Of a stretch of DNA of 48,570 nt, positions 22,781 to 31,262 are shown one piece after another (positions within the stretch are counted from its first letter, which is position 1; each line of letters opens with the position of its first letter). The DNA comes from Pseudoflavonifractor capillosus. Its GTDB lineage: Bacteria > Bacillota > Clostridia > Oscillospirales > Oscillospiraceae. The translations under genes were made by a program, and so were the position numbers. The notes below the pieces were generated by a model, which was not told the DNA's origin, did no database searches, and saw only the letters and a list, made by a program, of their open reading frames with translations. The DNA is taken from assembly GCF_016902575.1 (NCBI RefSeq), contig NZ_JACSNZ010000013.1:1-48570 (forward strand), in the 5' to 3' direction.

Positions 22781-22866
22781 TCAGGTGGTGGACAGCAGAC
22801 CGGACAGCAGGGGGATCAGGGTGATGCCGATGAGGGCAACACCGCCGCCCGCCATGAGCTGTTTCA
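22781..22866 (-). pseudogene. 3' end of maff2, cut off by IME B
   Basis: The frame reads GMKQLMAGGGVALIGITLIP followed by LLSGLLSTT and stop, the conserved C-terminal half of Maff2 membrane proteins of Tn1549-type operons. Upstream of GMK the sequence departs from the family (EPVSYTYL) and reaches a stop without a start. The missing N-terminal part is at 37300-37458, in the same orientation, on the other side of IME B. Joining the two at GCCATGAGCTG gives a complete Maff2 protein of about 70 residues. Confidence 0.85.
22851..22861. repeat. Left attachment-site core of IME B
   Basis: GCCATGAGCTG, identical to 37307-37317. Just beyond this core the flanks diverge (AAA at one end and AAG at the other for the lysine codon), so crossover lies within these 11 bases. 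Confidence 0.75.
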
Positions 22867-22961
22867 TACCCAAATAGGTGTAGGAAACCGGCTCGATGGC
22901 GGGCGGCGGCGTGTCAAAAAATATCTATGGAGTTTTTTAAGAACCGCCCCGGCGGGGCAGG

Positions 22962-24626
22962 TCAGGCTGTGACCTGCTCCACTTCCGGGATGGGTTTGAG
23001 ATTAAAATGAATTTCGATAGAAATGTGTCTTGTCTTATCGCTGTCTATGCTCTCATGGACAACGATTTCTTTAATCAGGCGGTTAAGGGTGGCAGCGTCC
23101 AGTTCCGTGATGTCGGCGTATTCCTGAATGGCTTCCACCCATTGGCGGGCGTCACACGCAAGCCGGATTTCATCGGCCAGCTTTTTCCGGCCTTCCTCAA
23201 CCCTTGCCTTCAACTCGGCCTGTTCCGCCTGCGTCTTTTCCATCAGCAGATTGAAGTTCGCTTCGCTGATACGTCCGGCAACCATGTCCTCATACAGCCG
23301 CAGCACCATCTTTTCCAGAACGTCAATCCGTTCCTCGTCTTTGGTAAGGGAACGCTCCAATGCTTCCCGCTGGCCTTTCTGCTCTGCTTCGCAGGTATCG
23401 GTCAGCTTCCCGGCAACGGCTTCCCCGTCCATCAGGGCGGCTCTGGCGCACTCCCGGATTTTGTTCAGTACAAGGCTGTAAAGGGTGTCGTACTCAACCC
23501 GGTGCTGGGTACAGTGCTGTTTCCCGTAGGCGTTGTAGGTCTTACAGGAATAAATCTGCTTCGGGTGCTTGTCGTTGGTGTAGCGGATCGTCAGCGACTT
23601 CCCGCACTCGCCGCACTTGATAAGCCCCGCAAACAGGCTGATTTCCCCGGTCTGGCGGGGGCGCTGCCGGGATTTCAGCTTGCGCTGCACGATGTCAAAG
23701 GTCTTGCGGTCAACAAGCGGCTCATGCTGGTTCTCCACCACAATCCAGTCCTCCGGCTTCTTCTCCCCGATGGTGCCGATTTTGAAGCGGTATTCCTTCT
23801 TCTGGGAAGCGATAGCGCCGGTGTAGACGGGGTTCATCAGGATGTCCTTAATCACGGAGAAATCCCACATATACCGCCCGTTTACCGGGTCTTTCTTTTC
23901 CCATTTGGTTGACACGTTCCGCAGCCCCCGTACCCGGTTCCAGTAGGTCGGGCAGGGGATTTTTTCTTCTTCCAGCCTGCGCCGGATGTAGTTGGGGCCG
24001 TGTCCTTCCAGCGCCCACGCAAACAGACGCCGGACAATGGGAGCCGTTTCCTCGTCAATCAGCAGGTGGTTTTTGTCCTCCGGGTCTTTCTGGTAGCCGA
24101 AGGGGGCAAGGCAGCCGGTAAACTGGCCTTTCTGCGCTTTCAGCAGATAAGAGGAATGAACCTTCTTGGAAATATCCTTGCTGTACATCTCGTTGAGGAT
24201 GTTCTTGAACGGCGCAATGTCGTTGTTGTCCCGCATGGTGTCGATACCGTCATTCATGGCGATATACCGGACGCCGTGGCGGGGGAAGAAATCTTCAATC
24301 AGGAAGCCGGTCTGCAAGTAATTCCTACCCAGTCTGGATAGGTCTTTCGTGACCACAAGGTTTATCTGCCTGCGCTCGATGGCTTTCAACATCCGTTTCA
24401 GGTCGGGGCGCTCCATGTTCAGCCCCGTGTAGCCATCGTCCTGATAGACTGCAACAACCTCCCATCCCTGCTTTTCGCAGTAGTTTTCCAGCATATCCCG
24501 CTGGTTTGCAATGCTGGCGCTCTCCCCGTCAAGGTCATCGTCCTTGGAAAGCCTGCAATAAATAGCCGCCCGGAAGCTGCCCGCCAGTATTGCGTCCATG
24601 CCTGTATATTCCATTCCGTTCATCAT
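22962..24626 (-). CDS. Large serine recombinase of IME B
   Basis: The 554-residue protein integrates and excises IME B. The resolvase domain has its catalytic serine in AAIYCRLSKDDDLDGESAS (near residue 27) and the DLSRLGRNYLQTGFLIEDF arginine segment. A Recombinase domain and a zinc ribbon (LIKCGECGKSLTIRYTNDKH and C-terminal CKTYN...HCTQHR) come next, then a long coiled coil (about 400-500). This is the TnpX-like large serine recombinase type. The gene lies 100 bases from the left end of the element, and a small ORF precedes it by 6 bases. The ribosome site is weak, which suggests low or coupled translation. Confidence 0.95.
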   Translation of the reverse strand: MMNGMEYTGMDAILAGSFRAAIYCRLSKDDDLDGESASIANQRDMLENYCEKQGWEVVAVYQDDGYTGLNMERPDLKRMLKAIERRQINLVVTKDLSRLGRNYLQTGFLIEDFFPRHGVRYIAMNDGIDTMRDNNDIAPFKNILNEMYSKDISKKVHSSYLLKAQKGQFTGCLAPFGYQKDPEDKNHLLIDEETAPIVRRLFAWALEGHGPNYIRRRLEEEKIPCPTYWNRVRGLRNVSTKWEKKDPVNGRYMWDFSVIKDILMNPVYTGAIASQKKEYRFKIGTIGEKKPEDWIVVENQHEPLVDRKTFDIVQRKLKSRQRPRQTGEISLFAGLIKCGECGKSLTIRYTNDKHPKQIYSCKTYNAYGKQHCTQHRVEYDTLYSLVLNKIRECARAALMDGEAVAGKLTDTCEAEQKGQREALERSLTKDEERIDVLEKMVLRLYEDMVAGRISEANFNLLMEKTQAEQAELKARVEEGRKKLADEIRLACDARQWVEAIQEYADITELDAATLNRLIKEIVVHESIDSDKTRHISIEIHFNLKPIPEVEQVTA

Positions 24627-24632
24627 AACCGT

Positions 24633-24830
24633 TTACCCGCACAATCCAGACGGAACACGGTCATGCTGAACCTTGTCTTTATTATACTCTAAATCTTGCT
24701 TTTTCGCAAGATATTCTTTATCATTTCTCTGGCTGTATTTCTGTGCAATCAGGCTCACGAAAACGTCCGTAGCGTCCAGTTCGCCGTCAAATACCGTTGT
24801 GACATGGATTTCAGTTTTGTTTTTTGCCAT
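24633..24830 (-). CDS. Small conserved ORF preceding the recombinase
   Basis: A 65-residue protein (MAKNKTEIHVTTVFDGELDA, then TDVFVSLIAQKY) whose N-terminal half is conserved in front of serine recombinase genes of related elements. It may be a TnpW-like accessory factor, by position. GAGGTAACTGCCT precedes the ATG. Its last codons lie in an 18-base sequence repeated in inverse orientation near the right end of IME B (37257-37274). It probably shares a transcript with the recombinase. Confidence 0.65.
   Translation of the reverse strand: MAKNKTEIHVTTVFDGELDATDVFVSLIAQKYSQRNDKEYLAKKQDLEYNKDKVQHDRVPSGLCG
24640..24657. repeat. 18-bp inverted repeat, left copy
   Basis: GCACAATCCAGACGGAAC; the exact reverse complement is at 37257-37274, 32 bases inside the right end of IME B. 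It lies in the end of the small ORF just before the recombinase gene. Confidence 0.7.
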
Positions 24831-24874
24831 AGGCAGTTACCTCCATAAATGAAATAAGCCAGACAGGAGAGGGT

Positions 24875-25060
24875 CGGCAACGAAGTCCGGCAACGGGCTT
24901 CAAAAAACCTCGAAAACAATCTCTGTCTGGCGGGTTACTGTTTATTTACTTTTTCTTTTATTTTTCTGTTGCTTTGGTTGTCAGAGGGGAGAAAAGCCCG
25001 CAGTTACGGGCTTTTTCCCGGCAACCGGCTCGGCAACGGGATAGCAACGGGGTCGGCAAC
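24875..25060. repeat. Iteron-like CGGCAAC direct repeats
   Basis: CGGCAAC occurs five times in the same orientation at 24875, 24888, 25019, 25031 and 25054, with a degenerate copy (TAGCAAC) at 25042. Most are followed by GG or CGG. They flank a terminator hairpin between the VapE-like gene and the recombinase gene. Clusters like this serve as replication-initiator or recombination-protein binding sites; a replication origin for the excised circle is a reasonable inference. Confidence 0.55.
24991..25016 (-). terminator. Terminator after the VapE-like gene
   Basis: AAAAGCCCG at 24992-25000 pairs with CGGGCTTTT at 25007-25015; T-runs occur on both sides, so it may work in both directions. It closes the leftward replication operon. 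Confidence 0.75.
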
Positions 25061-25083
25061 CGGCTGTGATTTTCCCGGATTTT

Positions 25084-26511
25084 TCAGAAGGGAAGTTCCA
25101 TCTGCTCGGTCACTTCCACAAATCCGTCCGGCGTTTTTTCACGCCCGTTGTCAGCGCCCGTTGCCAATCCAAAAGCGTCAGCCGCTTTTGGATTTGATTC
25201 CCGTTCCCAGCCCTTTTGCCTGCCGTATCCTTCAAATATCCGGGGATTGGAGAAATACTTCCATCCCGTGATACAGTGGTTCATGATGTCGTTGACTTCC
25301 CGGATTTCCCATTGTTTCGGCTCGTCAAAGGGGTGGTTTAGGGCTTCATTGAAAAGCTGCTTGGAGCAAACGGCGCTGCCGGTGTAGCGGTCAAGGTATG
25401 CCTGTATCATCCCGGCCTTGGTGTCCTCCGGCATGAAATCCCGCTGGTGTTCTTTGAGGTACTGTATCATTTCGGGGGTAAAAGACAGCTTGAAATCGCC
25501 GCTTTTGTAGGTTGTCATGGCTTCCGCCCATACCTGTTCGATATAGGCTCTGGAAGCGGCTTCATCGTCCAAAATGTGTACCTCGGCCTGTCCGGGGTAG
25601 ACCATGACCGGCAGGAAGCGCCGGTTCCCGGAACGGTCAAGGGGCAGGAAGTCCAGCGCATTGGAAGTCCCGCCGAACACGCACTGCCGCAGCCTGTCCT
25701 CCGGGTGGGTTTCGTAGGGGATTTTATAGACCTCCTTCTGGCGGCTTAAAAATGACTTGATTTCCTCTATGCTCTTGGCGTTGGCGGTGGCAATCATCTC
25801 CGACATTTCAATTATCCAGTGGCCTTGTAACTTGCGGTACACGTTATCATCGTCCAGCTTCCGCAAATCATCGGAAAACCACTCGTCTTTTACGGCCAGC
25901 AGCCGGAAGAAGGTGGATTTCCCGGCTCCCTGACCGCCAACCAGACAGAGCATGACCTCAAACTTACAGCCGGGGCAGAAAGCCCGGTGGATGGCTCCCA
26001 GCAGGAACAGCCGCAGGGAATGGTAAGTGAAGTTGTCCGTGTCGGCTCCCAGAAAGTGCCGCAGGCAGTAGCGGATACGCTCTTTCCCGTCCCAGACAAG
26101 GCCGTTCAGGTAGTCCCGGATGGGGTGGTAGCTGTTGGCGTCTGCGGCCAGATCGGCGGCGTCTGCTATCTTTTTCTCGCTGGTCAGGCCGTAGGTATCT
26201 TCCAGATACAGCCGGATATATTTCATATCTGTGTCGGTCATGGCCTTGCTGCCGGTTCTGCGTTTCCTGCCGATGGGCTTTAGAAGGTCAATGCGCTCGG
26301 TCAGGAGATTTTTCGCAACCGCCCCGGAAAGGACGGGGTCATACTGGAACACGGTCAGGCAGTTGTGGATACTGTTCCGCACGCCGCCTTTCTCGGTGCC
26401 CTCCAGCATGGCCTTTACTTCCTCAACGCTCCGGGGCGGGGGTGCGGCTTCGATGGTATCCGTCACGGCCTGCCGCAGTTCTGGCGGCAAGGTCTGCCAT
26501 TCTCCGTTCAA
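25084..26511 (-). CDS. VapE/VirE-like P-loop replication protein
   Basis: The 475-residue protein belongs to the virulence-associated E family of phage- and element-type helicase/primase-associated ATPases (SF3-like). Walker A is GGQGAGKSTFFRLLAV near residues 191-206, Walker B-like GHWIIEMSEM follows, and the arginine-rich GGTSNALDFLPLDRSGNRRF motif is near 287-306. It probably unwinds element DNA during replication of the excised circle. A TTG start is used (preceded by GAGGAACC), inside the end of the primase gene, so the two are coupled. The iteron-like cluster and a terminator follow. Confidence 0.88.
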   Translation of the reverse strand: MNGEWQTLPPELRQAVTDTIEAAPPPRSVEEVKAMLEGTEKGGVRNSIHNCLTVFQYDPVLSGAVAKNLLTERIDLLKPIGRKRRTGSKAMTDTDMKYIRLYLEDTYGLTSEKKIADAADLAADANSYHPIRDYLNGLVWDGKERIRYCLRHFLGADTDNFTYHSLRLFLLGAIHRAFCPGCKFEVMLCLVGGQGAGKSTFFRLLAVKDEWFSDDLRKLDDDNVYRKLQGHWIIEMSEMIATANAKSIEEIKSFLSRQKEVYKIPYETHPEDRLRQCVFGGTSNALDFLPLDRSGNRRFLPVMVYPGQAEVHILDDEAASRAYIEQVWAEAMTTYKSGDFKLSFTPEMIQYLKEHQRDFMPEDTKAGMIQAYLDRYTGSAVCSKQLFNEALNHPFDEPKQWEIREVNDIMNHCITGWKYFSNPRIFEGYGRQKGWERESNPKAADAFGLATGADNGREKTPDGFVEVTEQMELPF

Positions 26512-27067
26512 GGTTCCTCACTTCCTTTCCGTAGCTGGCAATCAGGGCAGCCCGTTCCCCTATGTCGGAGAACAGCAGCACATCCAGCAGATATTCCACA
26601 TGGGATTGTTTCTGCAAGGCTTCCACGAAAAGCGGGTGCCACTCTTCCTCCGGCGTCTTGGGGGCATAGTCCCGCTTCCAGCGGCGCAGCAGATTGTGAT
26701 AATCGGACAGTACCCGGAAACAGTGGCGCTCCATGCGCCGAAATTGCTGCTCCGGGCTTTCCTGCCGGGGATGGGGGCGGCGGCTCCTGCCGGGTGGCTC
26801 CCTGTCCTCATAGGGGATGGAGAAGTCCTGCGCCAGCATGAGGGCGGCTTCCTTGGGGCTGACGTTTTCCAGACGGGAAACAAAGTCAATCACATCCCCG
26901 TCTGCCTGACAGCCGAAACAGTGGAAGCGCCGGTCAACCTTCATGCTGGGGTTTTTATCGTCATGGAAGGGGCAGACGCACATCCCGTTTCTTCCTACCC
27001 GGATACCGTAATGCTCGGCGGCTTGCCGGGTGGTAACAGACTGCTTCACGGCTTCAAATACGTTCAA
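26423..27067 (-). CDS. CHC2 zinc-finger primase-like protein
   Basis: About 214 residues with an N-terminal DnaG-type CHC2 zinc finger: CVCPFHDDKNPSMKVDRRFH with CFGC following, so ligands are C-x2-H...C-x2-C. The rest is helical without a visible TOPRIM domain, so primer synthesis would need a partner, probably the VapE-like protein whose gene overlaps by 89 bases. AGGAGG precedes a TTG at 27067 by normal spacing; the ATG at 27112 would place that site within the gene, so TTG is preferred (MNVFEAVKQSV). Confidence 0.82.
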   Translation of the reverse strand: MNVFEAVKQSVTTRQAAEHYGIRVGRNGMCVCPFHDDKNPSMKVDRRFHCFGCQADGDVIDFVSRLENVSPKEAALMLAQDFSIPYEDREPPGRSRRPHPRQESPEQQFRRMERHCFRVLSDYHNLLRRWKRDYAPKTPEEEWHPLFVEALQKQSHVEYLLDVLLFSDIGERAALIASYGKEVRNLERRMADLAARTAAGRDGYHRSRTPAPER

Positions 27068-27138
27068 TAGGCAAATCCTCCTGAAAATAGAAAAAGCGCC
27101 TGTCATTCTCACGTGGAAAATGGCAAGCGCCTGATTGG

Positions 27139-28728
27139 TTAAAGTTCCATATCCTGTTTTTGCTGGCGGCGGGGCTGCTGGCGTTTCTGTTCTTCCCGCT
27201 GCTTCACGCCCTCTATCTTCCAGCTTAACTGTTCGTTGAGGGACGGTTTCTTTCCCGGCTCCGCCACGGCTCGGCGCTGCTCCGGCGGCAGCACTTGGTT
27301 TATCCAGTTCCGTACATCCCGCAGCAGCTTCATATCTTCCTGAACCGCCTGCAATCCCTCATTCTTTTCAGACAGTTCCCCGGAAAGCTGCGTCCGTTCC
27401 TTCTTCAACTCTTTCGTATCGAAGGGCTGTTCCTTCTGATGGGCTTTGAGGAAACGGTTGGCGGCAAGGTAGGCGTCCAGTTCTTTCCGATGTTCGGCGG
27501 CAAACTTCTCCTTCCGGGTTTTCCAGCCGATGGAAGCGTACTTCTTGTAAACCTCTTTGTAGGCTCCGTGGTTGGCAAGGTGAGAAAGCGTGGTATCAAT
27601 GGCCTTTATCCGGCGTTCCGATTTTTTAATGGCGGTCTTGGCGGAAAGTATCTCCCCGCTGACCTTATCCAGATAAGCGTCAAGGCTCTCCACGGTGGAA
27701 ATTTCTTTCTGCCGCAGGAAGTCAAGTGCTTCCATGACCTTGTTGAAATCGCCAACGGTTCCCCTTAGCTTCCCCTTGGAAGTCCAGCCGGTACGTTCCT
27801 CGCTCCGCATATCCAGATACCGGGAAAGCAGTTCGGGGATGGTCGGCTCCTTGGCCTGTTCCAGCGCTTCCAGCAGCGCCGCCTTTTTCTCTTTCAGGCC
27901 GGACAGCCAGCCCTTTAAGCTGCGTACCATCTGCCGGATAGACTGCATGAGGGAATTGGCGGCTTTGATGTCCCGGTTCAGGTTGCCGATGTTGGTCTGT
28001 ATGCCTTTCTTCTCCAACTGGCTGACCGCTGGCCCCATGTGGACGGTGGGGATTTTATCAATCCCCTGTCTGGCATAGGAGCGAAGGTCAAGGCGCTCCG
28101 GGCTGCCGATGGCTTCCAGATAGCGATTCGCCGTATCAGCCCAGCCCTGCCGCCATATCTCGGCGTACTTCTGGTCGTTCCAGTCCACGGTGTCCTCCTT
28201 GTGGCTTTTCCATCTGCCGGACGCAAGCCGGATACGCTCGCCGTTCTCATCAAGGTCGTAGACCTTCCGGCTTTTAGGGAGCCATTTTCCGGTTTCGTCC
28301 ATCGCCCGCATGGTAAGAAGGATGTGGGCGTGGGGATTTCCGTCCCCCTTGTCATGGATGGCAAAGTCGGCAATCATGCCCTTGGAAACGAAAAACTCCC
28401 GGCAGTAGTCCCGGATAAGGTCGGCGTACTGTGACCGGGGAAGTTCCCTCGGTATGGCAAGCACGAACCTCCGGGCAAGCTGGGAGTTCCATTGTTTTTC
28501 TATGGCTTCGGCGGCGTTCCACAAAGTATTCCGGTCTGCGTACTCCGGCGGGGCATGGGGCGGCAGAATGATTTCGGTGTGGACGATTTCGCTTTTATGG
28601 GAATAGTATTTCTGTTTCTGGTCGTATTCGGAAAACAGCCGTTCCCCACTCTGGTAGGCGGCAGACGCAACGGCTGACTGGCGCTTGCTGCGCTGGATAA
28701 CTTTCACATCAAAGTGCGGGCATGGCAA
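27139..28728 (-). CDS. MobA/MobL (MobQ) relaxase of IME B
   Basis: This is the oriT-nicking relaxase of IME B. Its N-terminal ~200 residues form the MobA/MobL domain, with the conserved SAVASAAYQSGERLFSEYDQ near the start and the histidine motif IHDKGDGNPHAHILLTMRAM. The C-terminal half is coiled coil, ending in the KKPSLNEQLSWKIEGVKQ motif found in relatives. A TTG at 28728 with AAAGGAGG seven bases upstream is preferred to the ATG at 28761. A terminator-like hairpin with five T residues lies just upstream of the gene, so expression may be conditional. It is paralogous to the relaxase of IME C. Confidence 0.9.
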   Translation of the reverse strand: MPCPHFDVKVIQRSKRQSAVASAAYQSGERLFSEYDQKQKYYSHKSEIVHTEIILPPHAPPEYADRNTLWNAAEAIEKQWNSQLARRFVLAIPRELPRSQYADLIRDYCREFFVSKGMIADFAIHDKGDGNPHAHILLTMRAMDETGKWLPKSRKVYDLDENGERIRLASGRWKSHKEDTVDWNDQKYAEIWRQGWADTANRYLEAIGSPERLDLRSYARQGIDKIPTVHMGPAVSQLEKKGIQTNIGNLNRDIKAANSLMQSIRQMVRSLKGWLSGLKEKKAALLEALEQAKEPTIPELLSRYLDMRSEERTGWTSKGKLRGTVGDFNKVMEALDFLRQKEISTVESLDAYLDKVSGEILSAKTAIKKSERRIKAIDTTLSHLANHGAYKEVYKKYASIGWKTRKEKFAAEHRKELDAYLAANRFLKAHQKEQPFDTKELKKERTQLSGELSEKNEGLQAVQEDMKLLRDVRNWINQVLPPEQRRAVAEPGKKPSLNEQLSWKIEGVKQREEQKRQQPRRQQKQDMEL

Positions 28729-28761
28729 GCAATGTCCTCCTTTCTCCCGGCGTCCGGGCAT

Positions 28762-28798
28762 AAAAAGAGCAGGGAACCTGTTTCAAGATTTCCTGCTC
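28762..28798 (-). terminator. Terminator or attenuator directly before the IME B relaxase
   Basis: GAGCAGG at 28767-28773 and CCTGCTC at 28792-28798 form a stem; on the minus strand TTTTTA follows immediately. The relaxase start is only about 34 bases further on. It may end the lipoprotein transcript or attenuate relaxase expression. Confidence 0.65.
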
Positions 28799-29055
28799 GG
28801 TGGTGCCGCCGGTGGCGGCTGGTATTCAGTTTTGAAAGTTCGGGTCAGGGTGGCCCGATAAATTAGGATTTGTCACTTTTTCAACTTCCCGAAAAATATA
28901 GCTAAATACTTCTATAATTGTAAACTACTTTTCATCCTCTGATTTCTCCTTTTGGGTAAGATCCTCTACAAAAGAGTTCCATGCTTTTCCTTGTAGAAAC
29001 ACAGCTAATCCATTTACATTTGCTTTTCATCTCCATATGATAAACAATCATTATT
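28799..29055. other. Non-coding stretch between relaxase and lipoprotein genes
   Basis: No gene is seen. A tight hairpin GCCGCC-GGT-GGCGGC is at 28805-28819; the rest is AT-rich. Confidence 0.4.
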
Positions 29056-30102
29056 TCAATTTGAAAAAATATTTGACAAGTAATACCCATCATTCAATGG
29101 AATACTTGCTTCCGCCTGCTTATCCAATGTTTGTAAGTCGAATTTTGCAACTATATCGGCTCCCATAACATAAAGAGCATTATCTTTTATTGTGATTTGC
29201 CCTGGCCACATATTCAAGTCATAGGTGTTGATTTCTCCTATGTCGGTTGTGTAAACAGATAGCGTAGTACCTTCTCCTGTTACCAAATTTCCATGCGTAA
29301 CATATAACTTATCATCCATATTCACGATATGAAAAACATCCTCCGGAAACTTTATTGCACTAATTTCTTCAGTGGAAATATTATAGGCATATACAACTTG
29401 ATTAAATGTATCCTGTGAATTTACGCTTGGCGCAAAATATAAAATATTGCCGACACCTGTCACGGAATAAACATCACTTCCAAATTCAGAAATATCAATT
29501 CTTTCCACCTCTTCCAGTGTTATAGGATCAAGACAGTGTAACGCTCCTTTTATTCCAGATGACGTACTTTGGCTTGAAAAAGCATACAATCTATCTTGAT
29601 AAAAATACACAATGGAAATGTATAGGTCATCATATATTGCGGTTTCTACAGTTTTATCTGCCCTATCAATCCGGCTTATGAAAGATTTCCCGTTAATATT
29701 GTTGGCAGCGTAAATTGCCGATGAATTTACACTTAGCCCATATATCGCAATTTGGTCTAAAGGATACTCTTGTTGTACCAAAGTGTCTAAATCCAGTTGA
29801 AGAATAGTTTTTTCATCCTTCTTATTTGCCTGTCCTTGTGGAACAATATATAAAAACCCATCATAAACTATCGGGCTATAAAAAAGTTCTCCCATTGTAG
29901 CATAATTATAATGTGTAATGCCGGTTTGCTTCAAATTTTCATCAAAATAGAGTATATCAGTACTATTCTTATTGCCTATTGTGCGAACCACACCGATAGT
30001 ATAATTATCCGGTATCGTTTCTTGAGTTTTCTCATCATTGATGCACCCAGAAAGCACCATTAAGAATATGAGCAATAAAGAAATCAGTATATATCTACGC
30101 AT
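29056..30102 (-). CDS. Putative lipoprotein with beta-propeller-like repeats (cargo)
   Basis: A 348-residue AT-rich cargo protein. The N-terminal signal ends in a lipobox (ILISLLLIFLMVLSGC), so it is probably anchored to the outer face of the membrane. The mature part is beta-rich with repeated 'G-x-L-Y-hydrophobic' strands (DGFLYIVPQG, DRLYAFSSQ, GNILYFAPS, DKLYVTHGN, DNALYVMGAD), as in WD40/Kelch-like propellers or DUF5050-type proteins. AAGGAGGAAC precedes the ATG. It lies downstream of a second lipoprotein and inside the gap between the oriT candidate and relaxase of IME B. The ligand is unknown. Confidence 0.7.
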   Translation of the reverse strand: MRRYILISLLLIFLMVLSGCINDEKTQETIPDNYTIGVVRTIGNKNSTDILYFDENLKQTGITHYNYATMGELFYSPIVYDGFLYIVPQGQANKKDEKTILQLDLDTLVQQEYPLDQIAIYGLSVNSSAIYAANNINGKSFISRIDRADKTVETAIYDDLYISIVYFYQDRLYAFSSQSTSSGIKGALHCLDPITLEEVERIDISEFGSDVYSVTGVGNILYFAPSVNSQDTFNQVVYAYNISTEEISAIKFPEDVFHIVNMDDKLYVTHGNLVTGEGTTLSVYTTDIGEINTYDLNMWPGQITIKDNALYVMGADIVAKFDLQTLDKQAEASIPLNDGYYLSNIFSN

Positions 30103-30203
30103 TTAAGTTCCTCCTTATAAAGATAGGAAACTCTACATACTTTACCTTAAATTCACCTCTAATACTTCCTCTCAATATATCCGTAGAATTTTAGCCCAAC
30201 AAC

Positions 30204-30929
30204 TTAGGATTTGCTTAATTCATCTTCTTCGATATTTTTTTCGGTCTGCTCTATTGCCTCTGTTACTATATCTTGAATATTTTCTTCCGTTATGCTTTCA
30301 TCTCCAAAACGAAATGTCATTACTGCTGAATGACCTTGTATATGATATAGACAAGTTAATTGCCCCCAACATGGGATACTATAATAGTTTATTTCACCAG
30401 TAGAGAAACTTCCTGCTTCTTTAGGGTACATAATTTGCGGAGTATCAACGCTGTTTAGAATTTTTTGTATCATTTCAGAAATTCTAACTATCGAGTCAGA
30501 ACTGTCCTTGTTTTCATCGCCCTCAATTCCTATAGTTTCCTCTGAATAATCAACATTGAACCCATATTCTTCAGCAATATCACTTACTTTATTTAGGTAA
30601 TCTTGACTTTCCAGCAGAACTTTTAAATAGTCGTTTCTGCATCCAAAATGATATGTATTATCATAGACCAGACCATGTACCGTGAACTCTATTCCATTTT
30701 CGTCTTCAAATTTTCCGAAATCATTTTCTTTATTAAACGATTCCACAACCACAAAATCATGTTCTGGATATTCTTCTTCGAGACACATTATAATGCGTTC
30801 ATCTGTGTTTTTCCCACTTAAAGGATTACCTGCACTATTTTTATCATTTACTAATTCAACTACTTCAGAACAACCAGATAAGGATATAAACAGTAATAGG
30901 ATGAGTAAAAAAATTCCCAATTTTTTCAA
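30204..30929 (-). CDS. Putative lipoprotein (cargo)
   Basis: About 241 residues with a lipoprotein signal (KKLGIFLLILLLFISLSGC). The mature part is acidic, with a globular section containing two cysteine contexts (FGCRNDYLKVL and IPCWGQLTCLYHIQGH). No family is recognised. A GTG at 30938 is in frame, but the TTG at 30929 has better spacing to AGGGGG and gives the usual short basic start. The low GC content matches the next lipoprotein, and the two probably form one unit with a promoter near 30960-31000. A palindrome ACAAATT-GT-AATTTGT lies directly upstream. Confidence 0.65.
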   Translation of the reverse strand: MKKLGIFLLILLLFISLSGCSEVVELVNDKNSAGNPLSGKNTDERIIMCLEEEYPEHDFVVVESFNKENDFGKFEDENGIEFTVHGLVYDNTYHFGCRNDYLKVLLESQDYLNKVSDIAEEYGFNVDYSEETIGIEGDENKDSSDSIVRISEMIQKILNSVDTPQIMYPKEAGSFSTGEINYYSIPCWGQLTCLYHIQGHSAVMTFRFGDESITEENIQDIVTEAIEQTEKNIEEDELSKS

Positions 30930-30943
30930 ATCATACACCCCCT

Positions 30944-30959
30944 ACAAATTACAATTTGT
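30944..30959. promoter_or_regulatory. Palindrome upstream of the lipoprotein gene
   Basis: ACAAATT at 30944-30950 and AATTTGT at 30953-30959 make a perfect 7-bp inverted repeat immediately before the ribosome site. A TATAAT on the minus strand (near 30968-30973) lies upstream. Possible operator. Confidence 0.4.
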
Positions 30960-31077
30960 CGTTGACTTCATTATACTTCATTGTTTCAGAAAAGTATAGC
31001 GACCTATTGTAAAACTTGCTGAACGGGAACAGCTTGCAGCGCAAGGTGTTTCCGGGCGGCAAGTCCACAAAGGGGTA

Positions 31078-31222
31078 GCTGGCGGCAGCCAGCGCAGGGG
31101 AAGTGTAGCTTCCCCTGTGATGATTGGCAGGAGCCGGAACGCTGCGGGCAATCATCCGCTTTCCGCAGGAAGCCCCCGGCAGGGCGCAACCACTACCTTC
31201 AGGTGGTGTATAGTTGCGCCCT
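31078..31222. other. Candidate oriT of IME B
   Basis: Successive perfect inverted repeats are present: GCTGG/CCAGC at 31078-31093, CAGGGGAAG/CTTCCCCTG at 31095-31117, CTGCGG/CCGCAG at 31142-31168, and AGGGCGCAAC (31181-31190) with GTTGCGCCCT (31213-31222). The last arm lies in TATAGTTGCGCCCT, close to the TAAGTGCGCCCT nic region of RSF1010-like MobQ systems. The hairpin-then-nic layout fits a MobQ oriT; the relaxase lies 2.4 kb away because cargo lies between. Confidence 0.6.
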
Positions 31223-31262
31223 CTTTCAGAGGGGCAGTCCACGGCTGCGGCTCTGGAAGCAA

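Noticed and set aside
24875..25060. The CGGCAAC repeats as a CRISPR array
   Set aside because: The repeat is only 7 bases, the spacing is irregular (12 to 131 bases), and there are no cas genes.
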